Origin: Acidobacteriota bacterium
GTDB taxonomy: Bacteria > Acidobacteriota > Terriglobia > Bryobacterales > Bryobacteraceae
Direction of reading: 5' to 3'
Assembly (NCBI GenBank): GCA_026393985.1
Contig: JAPKZB010000092.1
Coordinates: 184,002 to 248,001 of the forward strand
Length of the DNA stretch: 64,000 nt
Shown: positions 45,117-55,413 of the stretch, piece by piece
How positions within the stretch are numbered: position 1 is the stretch's first letter
Layout: each line of letters begins with the position of its first letter
Made by a program: the position numbers and the translations under genes
The notes under the pieces: generated by a model
Database searches by the model: none
The model's input: the letters and a program-made list of their open reading frames with translations, nothing else
Told to the model about the DNA's origin: nothing

Positions 45117-48100
45117 GTGTCCGATTCCACTCAACCTATCTCCGAACGCCCCGTCGCTCCGCTGCAAGGCCGGATTGTAGCCACCGTTCTGGTACTCGTG
45201 ATCGTCCCTCTCCTGGTTGCCGCGCTCCTCGGCGGATTCTTCCTTGCCCGGCAGATGCGCCAGGAGTCCAAAGGGCGCCTCCTCGCCGCCGGTCTTAACG
45301 TTCGCGATGAGGTGGATGCCTATCTCGCCCGGCACGAGGCTGCGCTCCAATCTCTTGCGGCCCGCGGCAAGATCCCGTCCGTCTCACTAGCGAACACCGC
45401 CAGTTCGTATCCCGGCTTTCTGGCCCTGCTCGTCACCCGCGCCGACGGCCGTGTGGAGAACTCGTTCCGCCGCAACGACGCCGGCGCGTCCCCGCCCCTG
45501 AACCTCGAAGCCTCCCTCACCGGCCGCGACTACTTCCGCGAACCCCCGCACACTCACCAAACGTTCGTCTCTCCTCTCCTTCCGGCTGCTCCCGGCGTCC
45601 GCGCTCCGAGCGCCGCCATCAGCGTTCCCCGCTTCGATGCCTCCGGCCAGTTCGCGGGGGGGGTTACGGCTCTCCTCGACCTGTCCCGCTTGCCGCTGCT
45701 CGCCGATCCGGCGCCGGATTCGCCCGCCATCGCCCTGCATGACGGTACTGGCGCCGTCCTCGCCTCGGCCGGGCCGACGCTGGATCCGCCGCCCGGCAGC
45801 GACTCCTCCCTCGCCGTCCGCCTACCCCTCGTCCGCGGCGGCTGGACCGTGGTGGCTTCTCCCGCCGCCGGGGCAGTCGGCAACCGAGTGCGCGATTTCT
45901 CTTTCTGGGCCGGCCTCCTGCTGCTCGCTACTGTCTCGTTCGCCTGGCGGATGGCCAGCCGCCTGGCAGGAACGTGGTCGCAATCTTTGGCTACCCTCGC
46001 CCGGCACCCGCGGCGATACGATCCGGCAAGCCCCGCCGACTCGCTCCCGGTAGGCGCCGACTTTGGCACTGAAGAACTCGCTCAGATCTACGCCGCGTTC
46101 CGCCGCCTTGCTGATCGTCTCGCCGAAAGCCAGCGCGACTCCCGCTCCCAGCTCGCCGCACTCGAAGGGCAACTGAGCGAGTGCGCTGCCCGCCTGGCCG
46201 CTTCCGAGACGCGCTACTTCCAGCTCCTCCATCGCTCCACCGACATCGTCTACAGCACTGGCCCCACCGGCGTCATCACCTCCTGCAACGAAGTCTTCGA
46301 ACGTCTCCTCGGCCCGGTCTCGCCCGGCGCGAAAATCCAGCAATGGGTCGATCCAGCCAGCCGCTTCCCCTTCCAGAAATCCGCCGTCGAGCAGATCCGG
46401 ACGCGCACGGCGGTGGCCGAGGTCGAGTTTGCCGTCCAGCGGCCCGATGGAGAAACCTGCTGGCTTGCGCAAACCAACCGCTTACTGCTTGATCTCAAGG
46501 GAGGCGTCATCGGTTTTCAGGCGATCGCGCAGGATATCACCGGGCAGCGCCGCGCCCGCATCGCTCAGCGCGAAGCCGAGGAGCGATATGCCCTCGCCGT
46601 GCGCGGCAGTAAGAACGGTATCTGGGATTGGGACCTCCGCACTGGCCTCGTCTATTACTCTCCCCGCTGGCGCGAAATGTTCGGCATCCCGCCCGGCGCT
46701 CCCTGCGACACCCCCGAAGCCTGGTTCCTGCGCGTTCATCCCGGCGACGCCCGCGCCCTGCAGGCCGATCTCAACGCCTTTGTCAGATACGGGGATATCG
46801 AGTTGTTCGAATCGGAGCATCGCGTGCAACACAGTGACGGCACCTGGCGCTGGGTCGTCGTCTGCGCCGCGGCCGTCCGGGGCCAGGACGGCCGCGCCCT
46901 GCGCCTTGCCGGCTCGGCCACCGATGTTACCGCCGGCAAACTCGTCGATCCCCTCACGGGCCTCCCCAACCGTCTGGCCGCCATCGAACGGTTGGAACAA
47001 CTCACCGCCCGCCAAAGCGAGGATCCCAGCCGGCCCTTCGCGCTCCTGTTCATGGACCTCGATCGCTTCAAGATCGTCAACGACAGCCTGGGCCACGTCA
47101 AGGGCGACCATCTCCTGCTCGGCGTCTCCCGCCGTCTGCTCGCCGCCTTCGATCAGGTCGACGGAGCCGTCGGCTTTGTCGGCCGCCTCGGTGGCGACGA
47201 ATTCGTTGCCGTCCTCGACGACACCCCCACCGGCCATATGGCCACTGCCGTGGCGCATGCCGTCCAACGCGAAATGCAAGCTCCGTTTGCCCTCGATGGC
47301 TCGCTCCTGTTTGCTTCTGCCAGCATCGGCATCGCCATCAGCGACCCCTCGCTGGCCAGCGCTGAAGATCTTCTGCAGAATGCCGATACCGCGATGTATC
47401 ACGCTAAGAGCGCCGGGCGCGGCAAGTACCGCATCTTCGACAGCAGCATGCGCGCCTTCGCCGTTGCCCGCCTCGCCCTCGAAACCGACCTCCGCCGGGC
47501 GATCGAAGACGGCGAGTTCGAACTTTTCTATCAGGCGCAAGTCGACCTCCTCACCGGTCGCCTATCCGGCTTCGAGGCCCTCGTGCGCTGGCAGCACCCC
47601 ACGCGCGGACTCCTCCAGCCCGACGAGTTCATTCGTGCCGCCGAAGAGAACGGCCTCATTCTCCCGCTTGGCCGCTGGGTGCTCCAACAAGGCTGCCGGC
47701 AGCTGGCCGATTGGGAAGCCCGCCTGCCCGCCTGCCGCTCCCTCTCGGTCAGCATCAACCTCTCCACGCTTCAGTTCAACGATCCTAAACTCTCCACCTT
47801 GGTCGGCTCCGTGCTCGCGGAAACCAGGATCGCCCCCCACCGCCTTCATCTCGAAGTCACCGAAACCATGCTCGCCGCCGACCCCAATGTCGCGCGATCA
47901 ATCCTCGAAGAACTCGCCGCCATGGGGGTCGCCCTCGAAGTCGATGACTTCGGCACCGGTTACTCCAGTCTCGGCCAACTCCACCAGCTCCGCTTCGACA
48001 CCGTTAAGGTCGACCGCAGCTTCGTCCAAGCCATGAATCTCGAACACAATCCCCAGCAGGAAGGCCGCAAGATCGTCGAGTCTATCGTCAACCTGTCGGG

Positions 48101-48377
48101 CAACCTCGGCATCAGCGTCATCGCCGAGGGAATTGAAAACGAGGACCACTGGTCCCAACTCGCTCGCCTCGGGTGCAACATCGGCCAAGGCTATTACTTT
48201 TCTCGCCCGGTCGATGCCGAAACCGCCTTCGAACTGGCCGCCCTCCGCCTCAACCAGCCCTGGCCGGTCCCCTCCTCGCTTCTCTCCAACACCGCTGCCC
48301 TCCTCCAACTCGAACGATCCTTCCGGCAGGCCAGCCCCAAGCACCAGTCGCCGCCCCGGGAAACGCAAGCCGACTAA
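45117..48377 (+). CDS. Membrane sensor with Cache-like, PAS, GGDEF and EAL domains
   Basis: 1086 residues, GTG start. TM1 (about 21-45) and TM2 (about 262-285) flank a Cache-like periplasmic sensor. Two PAS domains follow (about 365-485 and 490-615). The diguanylate cyclase has an intact GGDEF at 692-696. The phosphodiesterase has an intact EAL at 820-822, plus DDFGTGYSSL, VDRSF and AEGIE. Both the synthesis and the hydrolysis sites for cyclic di-GMP appear complete. Confidence 0.93.
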   Translation: MSDSTQPISERPVAPLQGRIVATVLVLVIVPLLVAALLGGFFLARQMRQESKGRLLAAGLNVRDEVDAYLARHEAALQSLAARGKIPSVSLANTASSYPGFLALLVTRADGRVENSFRRNDAGASPPLNLEASLTGRDYFREPPHTHQTFVSPLLPAAPGVRAPSAAISVPRFDASGQFAGGVTALLDLSRLPLLADPAPDSPAIALHDGTGAVLASAGPTLDPPPGSDSSLAVRLPLVRGGWTVVASPAAGAVGNRVRDFSFWAGLLLLATVSFAWRMASRLAGTWSQSLATLARHPRRYDPASPADSLPVGADFGTEELAQIYAAFRRLADRLAESQRDSRSQLAALEGQLSECAARLAASETRYFQLLHRSTDIVYSTGPTGVITSCNEVFERLLGPVSPGAKIQQWVDPASRFPFQKSAVEQIRTRTAVAEVEFAVQRPDGETCWLAQTNRLLLDLKGGVIGFQAIAQDITGQRRARIAQREAEERYALAVRGSKNGIWDWDLRTGLVYYSPRWREMFGIPPGAPCDTPEAWFLRVHPGDARALQADLNAFVRYGDIELFESEHRVQHSDGTWRWVVVCAAAVRGQDGRALRLAGSATDVTAGKLVDPLTGLPNRLAAIERLEQLTARQSEDPSRPFALLFMDLDRFKIVNDSLGHVKGDHLLLGVSRRLLAAFDQVDGAVGFVGRLGGDEFVAVLDDTPTGHMATAVAHAVQREMQAPFALDGSLLFASASIGIAISDPSLASAEDLLQNADTAMYHAKSAGRGKYRIFDSSMRAFAVARLALETDLRRAIEDGEFELFYQAQVDLLTGRLSGFEALVRWQHPTRGLLQPDEFIRAAEENGLILPLGRWVLQQGCRQLADWEARLPACRSLSVSINLSTLQFNDPKLSTLVGSVLAETRIAPHRLHLEVTETMLAADPNVARSILEELAAMGVALEVDDFGTGYSSLGQLHQLRFDTVKVDRSFVQAMNLEHNPQQEGRKIVESIVNLSGNLGISVIAEGIENEDHWSQLARLGCNIGQGYYFSRPVDAETAFELAALRLNQPWPVPSSLLSNTAALLQLERSFRQASPKHQSPPRETQAD

Positions 48378-48452
48378 CCCCGCCTCCCACCTCCCGGCCG
48401 CACCCGTCCGAACCAGGTAGCGGACCGCTTCGTTTTCCCCGTATCATCGATC

Positions 48453-49607
48453 ATGCCTCTGGTCATCAGCCTCCTTCTTCTGTTCGCCTGCAGCGGCAAC
48501 GCACAACTGCGCAAAGGCGACGCCCGCGACTTGGGAATGTCGCCCGGCCGCCTGCAAGCCGCCGCCGCCATCCTCGCCGCCGAAGTAGAGGCCGGTAAGC
48601 TGGGCGCCGCCTCCATCCTTGTGCTCCGCCGCGGCCAAATCGTCCTCCATCAGGGCTTCGGTAAACTGGGACCCGGCCCCCAGGGCGCCCCCGTCCAGCC
48701 GGATTCGGTCTACCTGCTCGCCTCCATCACCAAGCCCGTCGCCGTCAGCGCCCTCCTCCTCCTCGTCGACCGCGGCCAGGTCCGCCTCGACGACCCCGTC
48801 GTCAACTACCTCCCCGCGTTCCAGGGCCCCGACCGCGCCGCCATCCGCGTCCGCGACCTCCTCAGCCACATCTCCGGCCTGCCCGACATGCTCCCCCAAA
48901 ACATCGAGCTCCGCCGCGCCCACGCCCCCCTGTCCCGGTTCGTCGAAGCCACCATGACCACGCCTCTGCTCTACCCCCCGCGCCAAGGCTTTCAGTATCA
49001 AAGCATGGGCACCCTCCTCGCCGGCGAAATCGTCGAACGCCTCACCAAACAACGCCTCCGCGACTTCATCCAAAAAGAGATCTTCCGCCCTCTCGGCATG
49101 CGCCACAGCTCCCTCGGCCTCGCCCCCGGCCTCAAAATCAGTGACACCGTCTGGTGCGACGAAGGTCCCCACCCCAACCGCGCCGACAGCGCAAGCTTCG
49201 GGCCGAACAGCCCTTACTGGCGAGACATGGGCCACCCCTGGGGCGGCATGCACAGCACCACCACCGACCTCGCCCTCCTCCTCCAAACCTTCCTCCAACA
49301 AGGAAAATCCCACGGCCGCCCCTGGATGACCCCCGCCTCCGTCACCGCCATGACCACCAACCAAAACTCCCACCTCCCCCACCCCTGGGGCCTCGGCTGG
49401 GCCCTCGGACGCTCCACCGCCTGGATGTACTTCGGCGACCGCAACTCCCCCCGCACCTTCGGCCACTCCGGCGCCACCGGCACCGTTGCCTGGGCCAATC
49501 CGGATCTCGACCTCATCACCGTCATCCTCACCAACCGCCCCGTCTCCGCCGACCAGGGCGCCCTGCTCTCCCAAACCTCCAACGCCGTCCTCGCCGCCGT
49601 CGAATAA
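48453..49607 (+). CDS. Serine hydrolase, beta-lactamase/esterase family
   Basis: 384 residues. SITK at 91-94 is the SxxK motif, the middle motif reads YQS (a YxN/YxS variant), and the third is FGHSGATG (HxG). The N-terminal LLLLFACSG could be a lipoprotein signal with an unusual Phe before the Ala. Such proteins are carboxylesterases or DD-peptidases more often than true beta-lactamases. Confidence 0.88.
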   Translation: MPLVISLLLLFACSGNAQLRKGDARDLGMSPGRLQAAAAILAAEVEAGKLGAASILVLRRGQIVLHQGFGKLGPGPQGAPVQPDSVYLLASITKPVAVSALLLLVDRGQVRLDDPVVNYLPAFQGPDRAAIRVRDLLSHISGLPDMLPQNIELRRAHAPLSRFVEATMTTPLLYPPRQGFQYQSMGTLLAGEIVERLTKQRLRDFIQKEIFRPLGMRHSSLGLAPGLKISDTVWCDEGPHPNRADSASFGPNSPYWRDMGHPWGGMHSTTTDLALLLQTFLQQGKSHGRPWMTPASVTAMTTNQNSHLPHPWGLGWALGRSTAWMYFGDRNSPRTFGHSGATGTVAWANPDLDLITVILTNRPVSADQGALLSQTSNAVLAAVE

Positions 49608-49656
49608 TCGCCCCCCGGCATTGACATCCGCCCCGCCCCTCGACACAATCTCCCCT

Positions 49657-49863
49657 ATGAATCTTGCCAACTACCTCACCAGCATCCTCATCTCCCTCGC
49701 CTGCGGCATCGTCGGCTTCTTCGCCATCTATAAGCTCTTCGATTGGCTCACCCCGGAGCTCGATTTCCCCAAGGAACTCGGCAAGGGCAACCTCGCCGTC
49801 GCCGTCTTCCTCGCCGGCCTCTTCATCGGCGTAGGCCTCCTGCTCGGGAGCGCCATCAAATGA
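49657..49863 (+). CDS. DUF350-like small membrane protein
   Basis: 68 residues with two hydrophobic helices around FDWLTPELDFPKELGKGN. The second is VAVFLAGLFIGVGLLLGSAI, matching the DUF350/YjfL pattern at about half the usual length. It is joined to the next gene as ATGA. Function unknown. Confidence 0.75.
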   Translation: MNLANYLTSILISLACGIVGFFAIYKLFDWLTPELDFPKELGKGNLAVAVFLAGLFIGVGLLLGSAIK

Positions 49864-50282
49864 AGTTGCTCGCCTGCCTGCTGCTCGCCGCCGCCCTGCC
49901 GGACGACCTCGTGCAGAACCTCTCCACCTGGCTCGATCAAAACCTCGGCCGGCCGTACGTCTGGGGCGCCACGGGACACAAAAGCTACGACTGCTCCGGC
50001 TTCGTCTGGCGCATGCTTACCGACAACGGCGTCTTCCTCAAACGCACCACCGCCCGCAAACTCTACCTCGCCACCGATCCCGCCACCGAACCCGCCTTCG
50101 GCACCCTCGTCTTCTTTGACGACCTCAAGCACGTCGGCATCCTCCACGACCAGCGCAGCTTCTTCCACGCCTCCTCGAGCCAAGGCACCATGCGCGCCCC
50201 CCTCGCCCCCTACTGGGCGCCCAAGATCGTCGGTTTCCGCCGCCTGCCCGTCGAAGCGCCTCCGCAACAGCCTACGCCATAA
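49860..50282 (+). CDS. NlpC/P60-family cell-wall hydrolase
   Basis: 140 residues with a short leader (LLACLLLAAALPDD). Cys45 in SYDCSGFVW is the nucleophile and H90 in LKHVGILHD the His. It would cleave D-Glu-meso-Dap bonds in peptidoglycan or recycle peptides. The 3' end overlaps the convergent DUF1501 gene by 11 bp. Confidence 0.9.
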   Translation: MKLLACLLLAAALPDDLVQNLSTWLDQNLGRPYVWGATGHKSYDCSGFVWRMLTDNGVFLKRTTARKLYLATDPATEPAFGTLVFFDDLKHVGILHDQRSFFHASSSQGTMRAPLAPYWAPKIVGFRRLPVEAPPQQPTP

Positions 50283-51678
50283 TCTCCCGAATCGGCGCCC
50301 CGTGGTCGATCTCGAGCCGCTTGTGCCCCGGTATCTCCAGCTTTCGCGAATCTAGCCCCAACTGGTGCAGCACCGTCGCGTGAATATCGGTGACATAGTG
50401 CCGGTGCTCCACGGCGTGAAACCCAATCTCGTCCGTCGCTCCGTGCACCACGCCCCGCTTCAGCCCCCCGCCGGCCATCACCACGCTGAAGCCAAACGGA
50501 TGATGATCCCGGCCCTCCCGCGCCCCCTCCACCCCCGGCGTCCGGCCAAACTCCGTGCCAATCACCAACAACGTCTCATCCAGCATCCCCCGCTGCTTCA
50601 GATCCCGAATCAACCCCGCAATCGGCCCGTCCACCTCCCCGCACAACCGCGCGTGGTTCTTCTTCAACTCAGCGTGCGAATCCCATCCGTTCCCGTCCGT
50701 CCGGTAGCCATGAAACACCTGTACAAAACGCACTCCCCGCTCCACCAGCCGCCGCGCCGTTAACAGGTCCTGCCCAAAGTGCCGGGTGTTTTCCTGCTCG
50801 AGCCCGTAGAGCCGCCGCGTCTCGGCCGTCTCCGCCCCGTGCCGGAAAACCTCCGGCACCGCCGACTGCATCCGGAACGCCAGCTCATACGACTTAATCC
50901 GGGCCCGCACCCCGCTATCCTCCGGGTACTCCACGGCATCAAGTGCGTTCAGCTTCCCGATGAACTCGAACTGCCGCTGCTGCTCCTCCCGCGTCATCGC
51001 CAACTCCGGCGCGGCGTAGGCCAGCGGCCGCTCCGGGTCGCTCGCCAGCAGCACCCCGCTGTGCTGCGGGCCCAGGTAGTTGGCCCCGTATGTCCCCGCC
51101 CCGCCCAGGTGCGGCGGCGTCGGCGGGCCCAGCACCACAAACGACGGCAGATTCTCGTTCAGACTGCCCAGCCCATAGTGCACCCACGACCCGATCGACG
51201 GATAGTAGCCCTGAAAGATATGCCGCCCCGTATGAAACTGCAGTTGCGCCGCATGGTCGTTGTCCGTCGTCCACACCGACCGCACCACCGCCAGCTCATC
51301 CGCCACCCCCGCCACGTGCGGCCACCAGTCGCTGATCTCCATCCCGCTTTGCCCGTGCCGGCGGTAGCCCACCTGCAGCGGCAGCACCGTCGTCATCAGC
51401 TTGCGCTCGTTGGCCGTGAACTCCACCACGTTCTGCTTGGTAAACGGCGCGTCGAGCACACCCTTATGCGGCGTCTCCGCTATCGTCTTGCCCGCCCACT
51501 TATTCAACTCCGGCTTCGGATCAAACGACTCGAGCTGGCTCAGCCCGCCCTCGAGAAAGATCCAGATCACATGCTTGGCCTTCGCCGCGTGGTGTGTCGC
51601 CCCCCGTGCCTGCAGCGCCCCCAGCGCCAGGCCCGTCATTCCCATACCCGTGTCTGCCAGAAAAGTTCGCCGTTTCAT
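50272..51678 (-). CDS. DUF1501 exported protein
   Basis: 468 residues with leader MKRRTFLADTGMGMTGLALG. Sulfatase-like DUF1501 signatures include HVIWIFLEGGLSQLESFDPKP, DHAAQLQFHTGR, IGTEFGRTPG and GRDHHPFGFSVVMAGGG. It is the usual partner of the PSD1 protein encoded upstream on the same strand (4-bp overlap). Function not established. Confidence 0.92.
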   Translation of the reverse strand: MKRRTFLADTGMGMTGLALGALQARGATHHAAKAKHVIWIFLEGGLSQLESFDPKPELNKWAGKTIAETPHKGVLDAPFTKQNVVEFTANERKLMTTVLPLQVGYRRHGQSGMEISDWWPHVAGVADELAVVRSVWTTDNDHAAQLQFHTGRHIFQGYYPSIGSWVHYGLGSLNENLPSFVVLGPPTPPHLGGAGTYGANYLGPQHSGVLLASDPERPLAYAAPELAMTREEQQRQFEFIGKLNALDAVEYPEDSGVRARIKSYELAFRMQSAVPEVFRHGAETAETRRLYGLEQENTRHFGQDLLTARRLVERGVRFVQVFHGYRTDGNGWDSHAELKKNHARLCGEVDGPIAGLIRDLKQRGMLDETLLVIGTEFGRTPGVEGAREGRDHHPFGFSVVMAGGGLKRGVVHGATDEIGFHAVEHRHYVTDIHATVLHQLGLDSRKLEIPGHKRLEIDHGAPIREIMA

Positions 51679-54437
51679 CGGATGGTCACAAACTCATTGC
51701 GGTTGAACAATGCGTGGATCAGCAGCGCCCGGCGCCCCGGGTTGCCGTCCAAATACTCGCGGCTCAGCTCTCGCTCCGCCGCCGTGGGCGGCCGGCTCAG
51801 CACGCGCAAAAACGCTTCGCCCGTAAAATCGGCCGCCCCGGCCAGCCGGTCCGCCAGCCGCTGCGCGTTCTCCAGGCTCAGCCGGCTGTTGGCCAGCGCC
51901 AGCGCCTGCTGCGGCACAATGCTCTCCGGCCGCACAAAGCAGGCCGTCGGGTCGACCCCGTCAAAAACTTTCAAAAAAGTCAGCTGCGCGTCCGGCGTCA
52001 CCCGGAAATAGAGGCTCCGCCGCGGCGTATCCGCCTGCGTCTCCTCGTTGAGCTCCGGCCCGCCCATCGTCAGGTCCAGCGTCCCCGCCGCCGCCAGCAC
52101 CGAGTCGCGGATCACTTCGGCCTCCAGGCGCCGGGCCTTCGCTGCCCGCCCGCGGTAAGCCTGGCTGGTCACCAACAGCCGGTGCAGCCGCTTCATATCC
52201 CAGCCGGACTCCATGAACTCGGCCGCCAGCCAGTCGAGCAGCGCGGGGTGCGTCGGCGCCTTGCCGTTCCGTCCAAAGTCCGCCACGCTCGCAACGAGCG
52301 GCGTCCCAAAGTGCCGCAGCCAGATGTGGTTCACGGCCACCCGCGCCGTCAGCGGGTTGTCGCGCCGCGTGATCCATTCCGCCAGCGCCGCCCGCCGCCC
52401 CGTCGAACTCTTCGGGTATAGGTTGCCGAGCGGCGAGTACCCCTCGGCTGGCTTGTTCAGCGCCTCCATCGCCTGCTCCAGCGCCCGCTTGGCCGCGGCG
52501 ACCTTGGCGTCGTCCAGCTTCTCGGCCGTCAGTGCCTCCTGCAGCCGCTGCTGCGCACGCAGCAGTTCCGCCTAGGCCGCCAGCGCCGCCGCGCGGCGTT
52601 CGGCGGCCCGTGCAGCCTGGCCCAGAGCCTCCGCCCCGGACTCCCCGCCGTATTTCGCCTCTTCGGCGCGCGCCCGGGCCGCTACGGCGTCCCCGTTGGC
52701 CCGTGCCGCCGCCAGCTCCTTCTCGCCCACCGCCAGCCGCTCGTCGGCCTCGCGCACCACGGTCGCCGGCGCCGGCGGCTACATGCCATCAATCCACGCC
52801 GCCAGCAGTTCAATCTCCCCGGCCGCCAGCGGCGGACCGTTCAGCGGCATCCGCGGCTGCAGCTCCCCACGCACAATCTTCACCAGCGGGCTCTCCCCGC
52901 TCCGCCCCACCTCCACCGCGGCCCCAAAACGCTTGCCGCCCGCCATCACCGATTTCGCTGAGGCCACGTTGAAACCGCTCTTCAGGTTCCTGGCCTGGTG
53001 GCAGCTGCTGCACCGCGCCTCGAGTAGCGGCTTCACCTGCCGTTCAAAGTCCACCGCCGACCCGGCCGGCCGAACCCACCGCTGCGCGTTGCGTGCCGCC
53101 TCCCGCCGTGCGCGGGTCTTCGCCAGGTCCCGCTCCAACTCCGCCACCCGCGCCTTGGCGGCCGCAATCAACGCCGTCCGCACCTCCGGCCGCAGGTCGG
53201 GGTAGTAGTCCGTCAACGGCAGAGCCACCGGGCGGATCGCGCCAATGCCCGGCCCCAGGGCCGGCGGCGTGGCCGGCGTCAGCGGGCGCGCCTTATCCGG
53301 ACTCTTCTCGTCGCCCTTCACAAACAGAAAGGTGTCGGCGTAGATCGCCGGTTGCAGAAACGTGCCGGCCGCGTTGGCCAGGTCCGGCCGCGGAGCGGCA
53401 TCGTAAACCCGGGCCAGCCCGTCCTTGCCCAGGTCGGCCTCGCCGGCGACGCGATCGAGGCGCACGTCGTGCGGCTCAAAGAACGCCCGGAAGCGGTAGT
53501 AATCCTCCTGCGACAACGGGTCGTACTTGTGGTCGTGACACCGCGCACACTTCAGCGTCAAACCCAGAAACCCCGCCGTCGTGCCTTCAATCGTCTCCTG
53601 CAGCCAGGAATTCCGGTTGAACAAAAACCAGTTCCGCACTAAAAAGCCCGTGGCGCGCAGCGCGTCCCGGTCGCCGGGCGAGAGTTCGTCGGCGGCGAGC
53701 ATCTCCCGCACCATGCGGTCGTAGCTCTTGTTCGCGTTCAGCGACTCAATAATCCAGTCGCGCCAGCGCCAGACATGCGGCTGGCTGTTCCGGACCTCCT
53801 TGCCGGAGCCGTACCAGTCGCTGTAGCGCCAGATGTCCATCCAGTGCCGGCCCCAGCGCTCGCCGTAGCGCGGGCTGGCTAGCAGGCGGTCCACTACCGT
53901 TTCCCAAGCCGTGGGCGAGCTGTCGGCAAGGAAGGCGTCAATCTCCTCGCGCGTGGGCGGCAGGCCGGTGAGGTCGAGCGAAACGCGGCGCAGCAGCGTG
54001 TAGCGGTTGGCGGGTTCGGCCGGAGCGCCCAAAAAGGCGTCAATGGGGTTGGCCGCGCCGGCGGGGACGGCGGGCCGGCGCACGGACGCAAACGCCCAGT
54101 GCGGCTTGGCCTCAATCTGCCCGGTAAAGCGTGCTCCCGCGCGGATCCATCCGGCCAGAGCGGTCAACTCCGCCTCGCTGAGCTTGGCGCCGCCCAGCGG
54201 CATGCCGGGCTCTTTACGGTGCGCGGCGAACTGATACAGCAGGCTCGCGTCAGGCTCGCCCGGCACCACGGCCACGCCCCGCCCGCCCCCGCGCAGCAGT
54301 CCCTCGCGGGAACTCAGGTCCAGCCCGCCTTGTTTCGTCTTCGCATTGTGGCAACCCGCGCACCGGCTCTCCAGGATCTTTACCGCCTCCTGTGCCGCCG
54401 CCGGCACGGCCAGCAATATCAGTACCGCCCGCCACAT
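51675..54437 (-). pseudogene. PSD1 (DUF1549/DUF1553) cytochrome-like protein gene with two in-frame TAG codons
   Basis: From ATG 54437 one frame runs 920 codons to 51675. It has a cytochrome motif CAGCH at 26-30, DUF1549 (NRYTLLRRVSLDLTGLPPTR), CARCHDHKYDP, a second haem-type motif CSSCHQ, a coiled-coil segment and DUF1553 (RRAALAEWITRRDNPLTARV). TAG codons at 52781-52779 (codon 553, after WIDGM) and 52574-52572 (codon 622, after AALAA) interrupt it with no frameshift. Each could be a CAG-to-TAG change. TAG ends several intact genes here, so general TAG recoding is unlikely. Confidence 0.88.
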
Positions 54438-54624
54438 GTTCTCTACTATACGCCTCCGCCACCCCGGCCAACAGCAGTTCCACCACCACTTCGAGGCCAC
54501 CCGCCGCCCGGTTCCGGCAGTGCACCGACCCGCCGCAAGAGCCAATCCAGTTGCGCACAATCGACAGGCCCAAGCCCACCCCGCCGCTCCCCGGCGTGCG
54601 CACGGTGTCCAGTCGGTAGCGCAC
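54438..54624 (-). pseudogene. Histidine kinase C-terminal remnant
   Basis: On the minus strand the frame starting at 54624 reads RLDTVRTPGSGGVGLGLSIV and then IGSCGGSV, the G2 box end of a histidine-kinase ATPase domain. The sequence loses the family pattern near 54440, next to the PSD1 start. The rest of the kinase is missing; at its 5' side lies the repeat at 54653-54691 and a TonB remnant. Truncated by rearrangement, in my reading. Confidence 0.7.
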
Positions 54625-54652
54625 AGGGCGAGGAACGCGCCCATACTGCGGT

Positions 54653-54691
54653 GCCGAAGCCAGTCTGTTGTGCGCGATCCAATGAGAGCGC
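54653..54691. repeat. Diverged copy of the right-edge 43/44-bp repeat
   Basis: The stretch gccgaagccagtctgttgtg followed by cgcgatccaatgagagcgc matches the repeat unit at 63887-64000 with a few mismatches, in the same orientation. It marks the junction between the histidine kinase and TonB receptor remnants. Confidence 0.75.
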
Positions 54692-55391
54692 TGATACGTG
54701 GTCGAAGGCGATCAACATTAGCGACGACGATGGGTGGGCGGGTCTGCCGCTGACGAATATCGAGAGCGACCTTCGCCGCAACCGCGGCTTGGCGGGCTAT
54801 GACCGGACGCACATGTTCGTGATGAGCAGGGTTTACGAACTCCCGTTCGGTAAGGGCAAGGCGATGAACAGGAACGGCGTGGCGGACAAGGTGTTCGGCG
54901 GCTGGCGGTTAAACGGCATCTACTCGGCCCAGAGCGGTACGCCGTTTACGGTGACGGCGTCGGATGCTTCGTTGAACGCTCCCGGGTCTTTCCAAACTGC
55001 CGACCAGATTGGCGAGATTGTGAAGATTGGGGACGTGGGGCCGGGGTCGCAGTACTACTCGATCAACTCGTTCCGCGATCCGAACTTCCAGCGTCCGGCG
55101 GGCACGTTCCGCTATGGCCCAATGGGCCGGAACTCGCTGCGGGGTCCGGGCTTCCAGAAGGCGGATTTGGCGATGTGTAAAGACTTCCAGTTGACGGAGC
55201 GGTCTGTGCTCCAGTTCAAGGCGGAAGCGTTTAACTTCACCAACACGCCTCGCTTTGGCAACCCGGCGGCGAACGTCAGCAACATGGCCGTGAACGCGGC
55301 CGGCGTGGTGACGAACCCGAACAACTTCATGGCGATTACCAGCGCGAGCGACGAACGGAAGTTCCATTTTGGCCTGCGGCTGGGCTTGACT
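54690..55391 (+). pseudogene. TonB-dependent receptor (Oar-like) C-terminal remnant
   Basis: The plus-strand frame reads TWSKAINISDDDGWAGLP, YELPFGKGKAM, LNGIYSAQSGTPFTVTASD, RNSLRGPGFQKADLAMCKDF and ends FHFGLRLGL near 55388. This is the last 230 or so residues of an Oar-like barrel, usually about 1000 residues long in Acidobacteriota. The plug and most of the barrel are absent, and the expected stop after the final strand is lost. Confidence 0.85.
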
Positions 55392-55413
55392 AGCCTGGAA
55401 CGCAATTGCAACC

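Noticed and set aside
51675..54437. Genome-wide recoding of TAG
   Set aside because: TAG terminates several intact genes here, for example those ending at 7398, 34750, 36596, 45021 and 62830.
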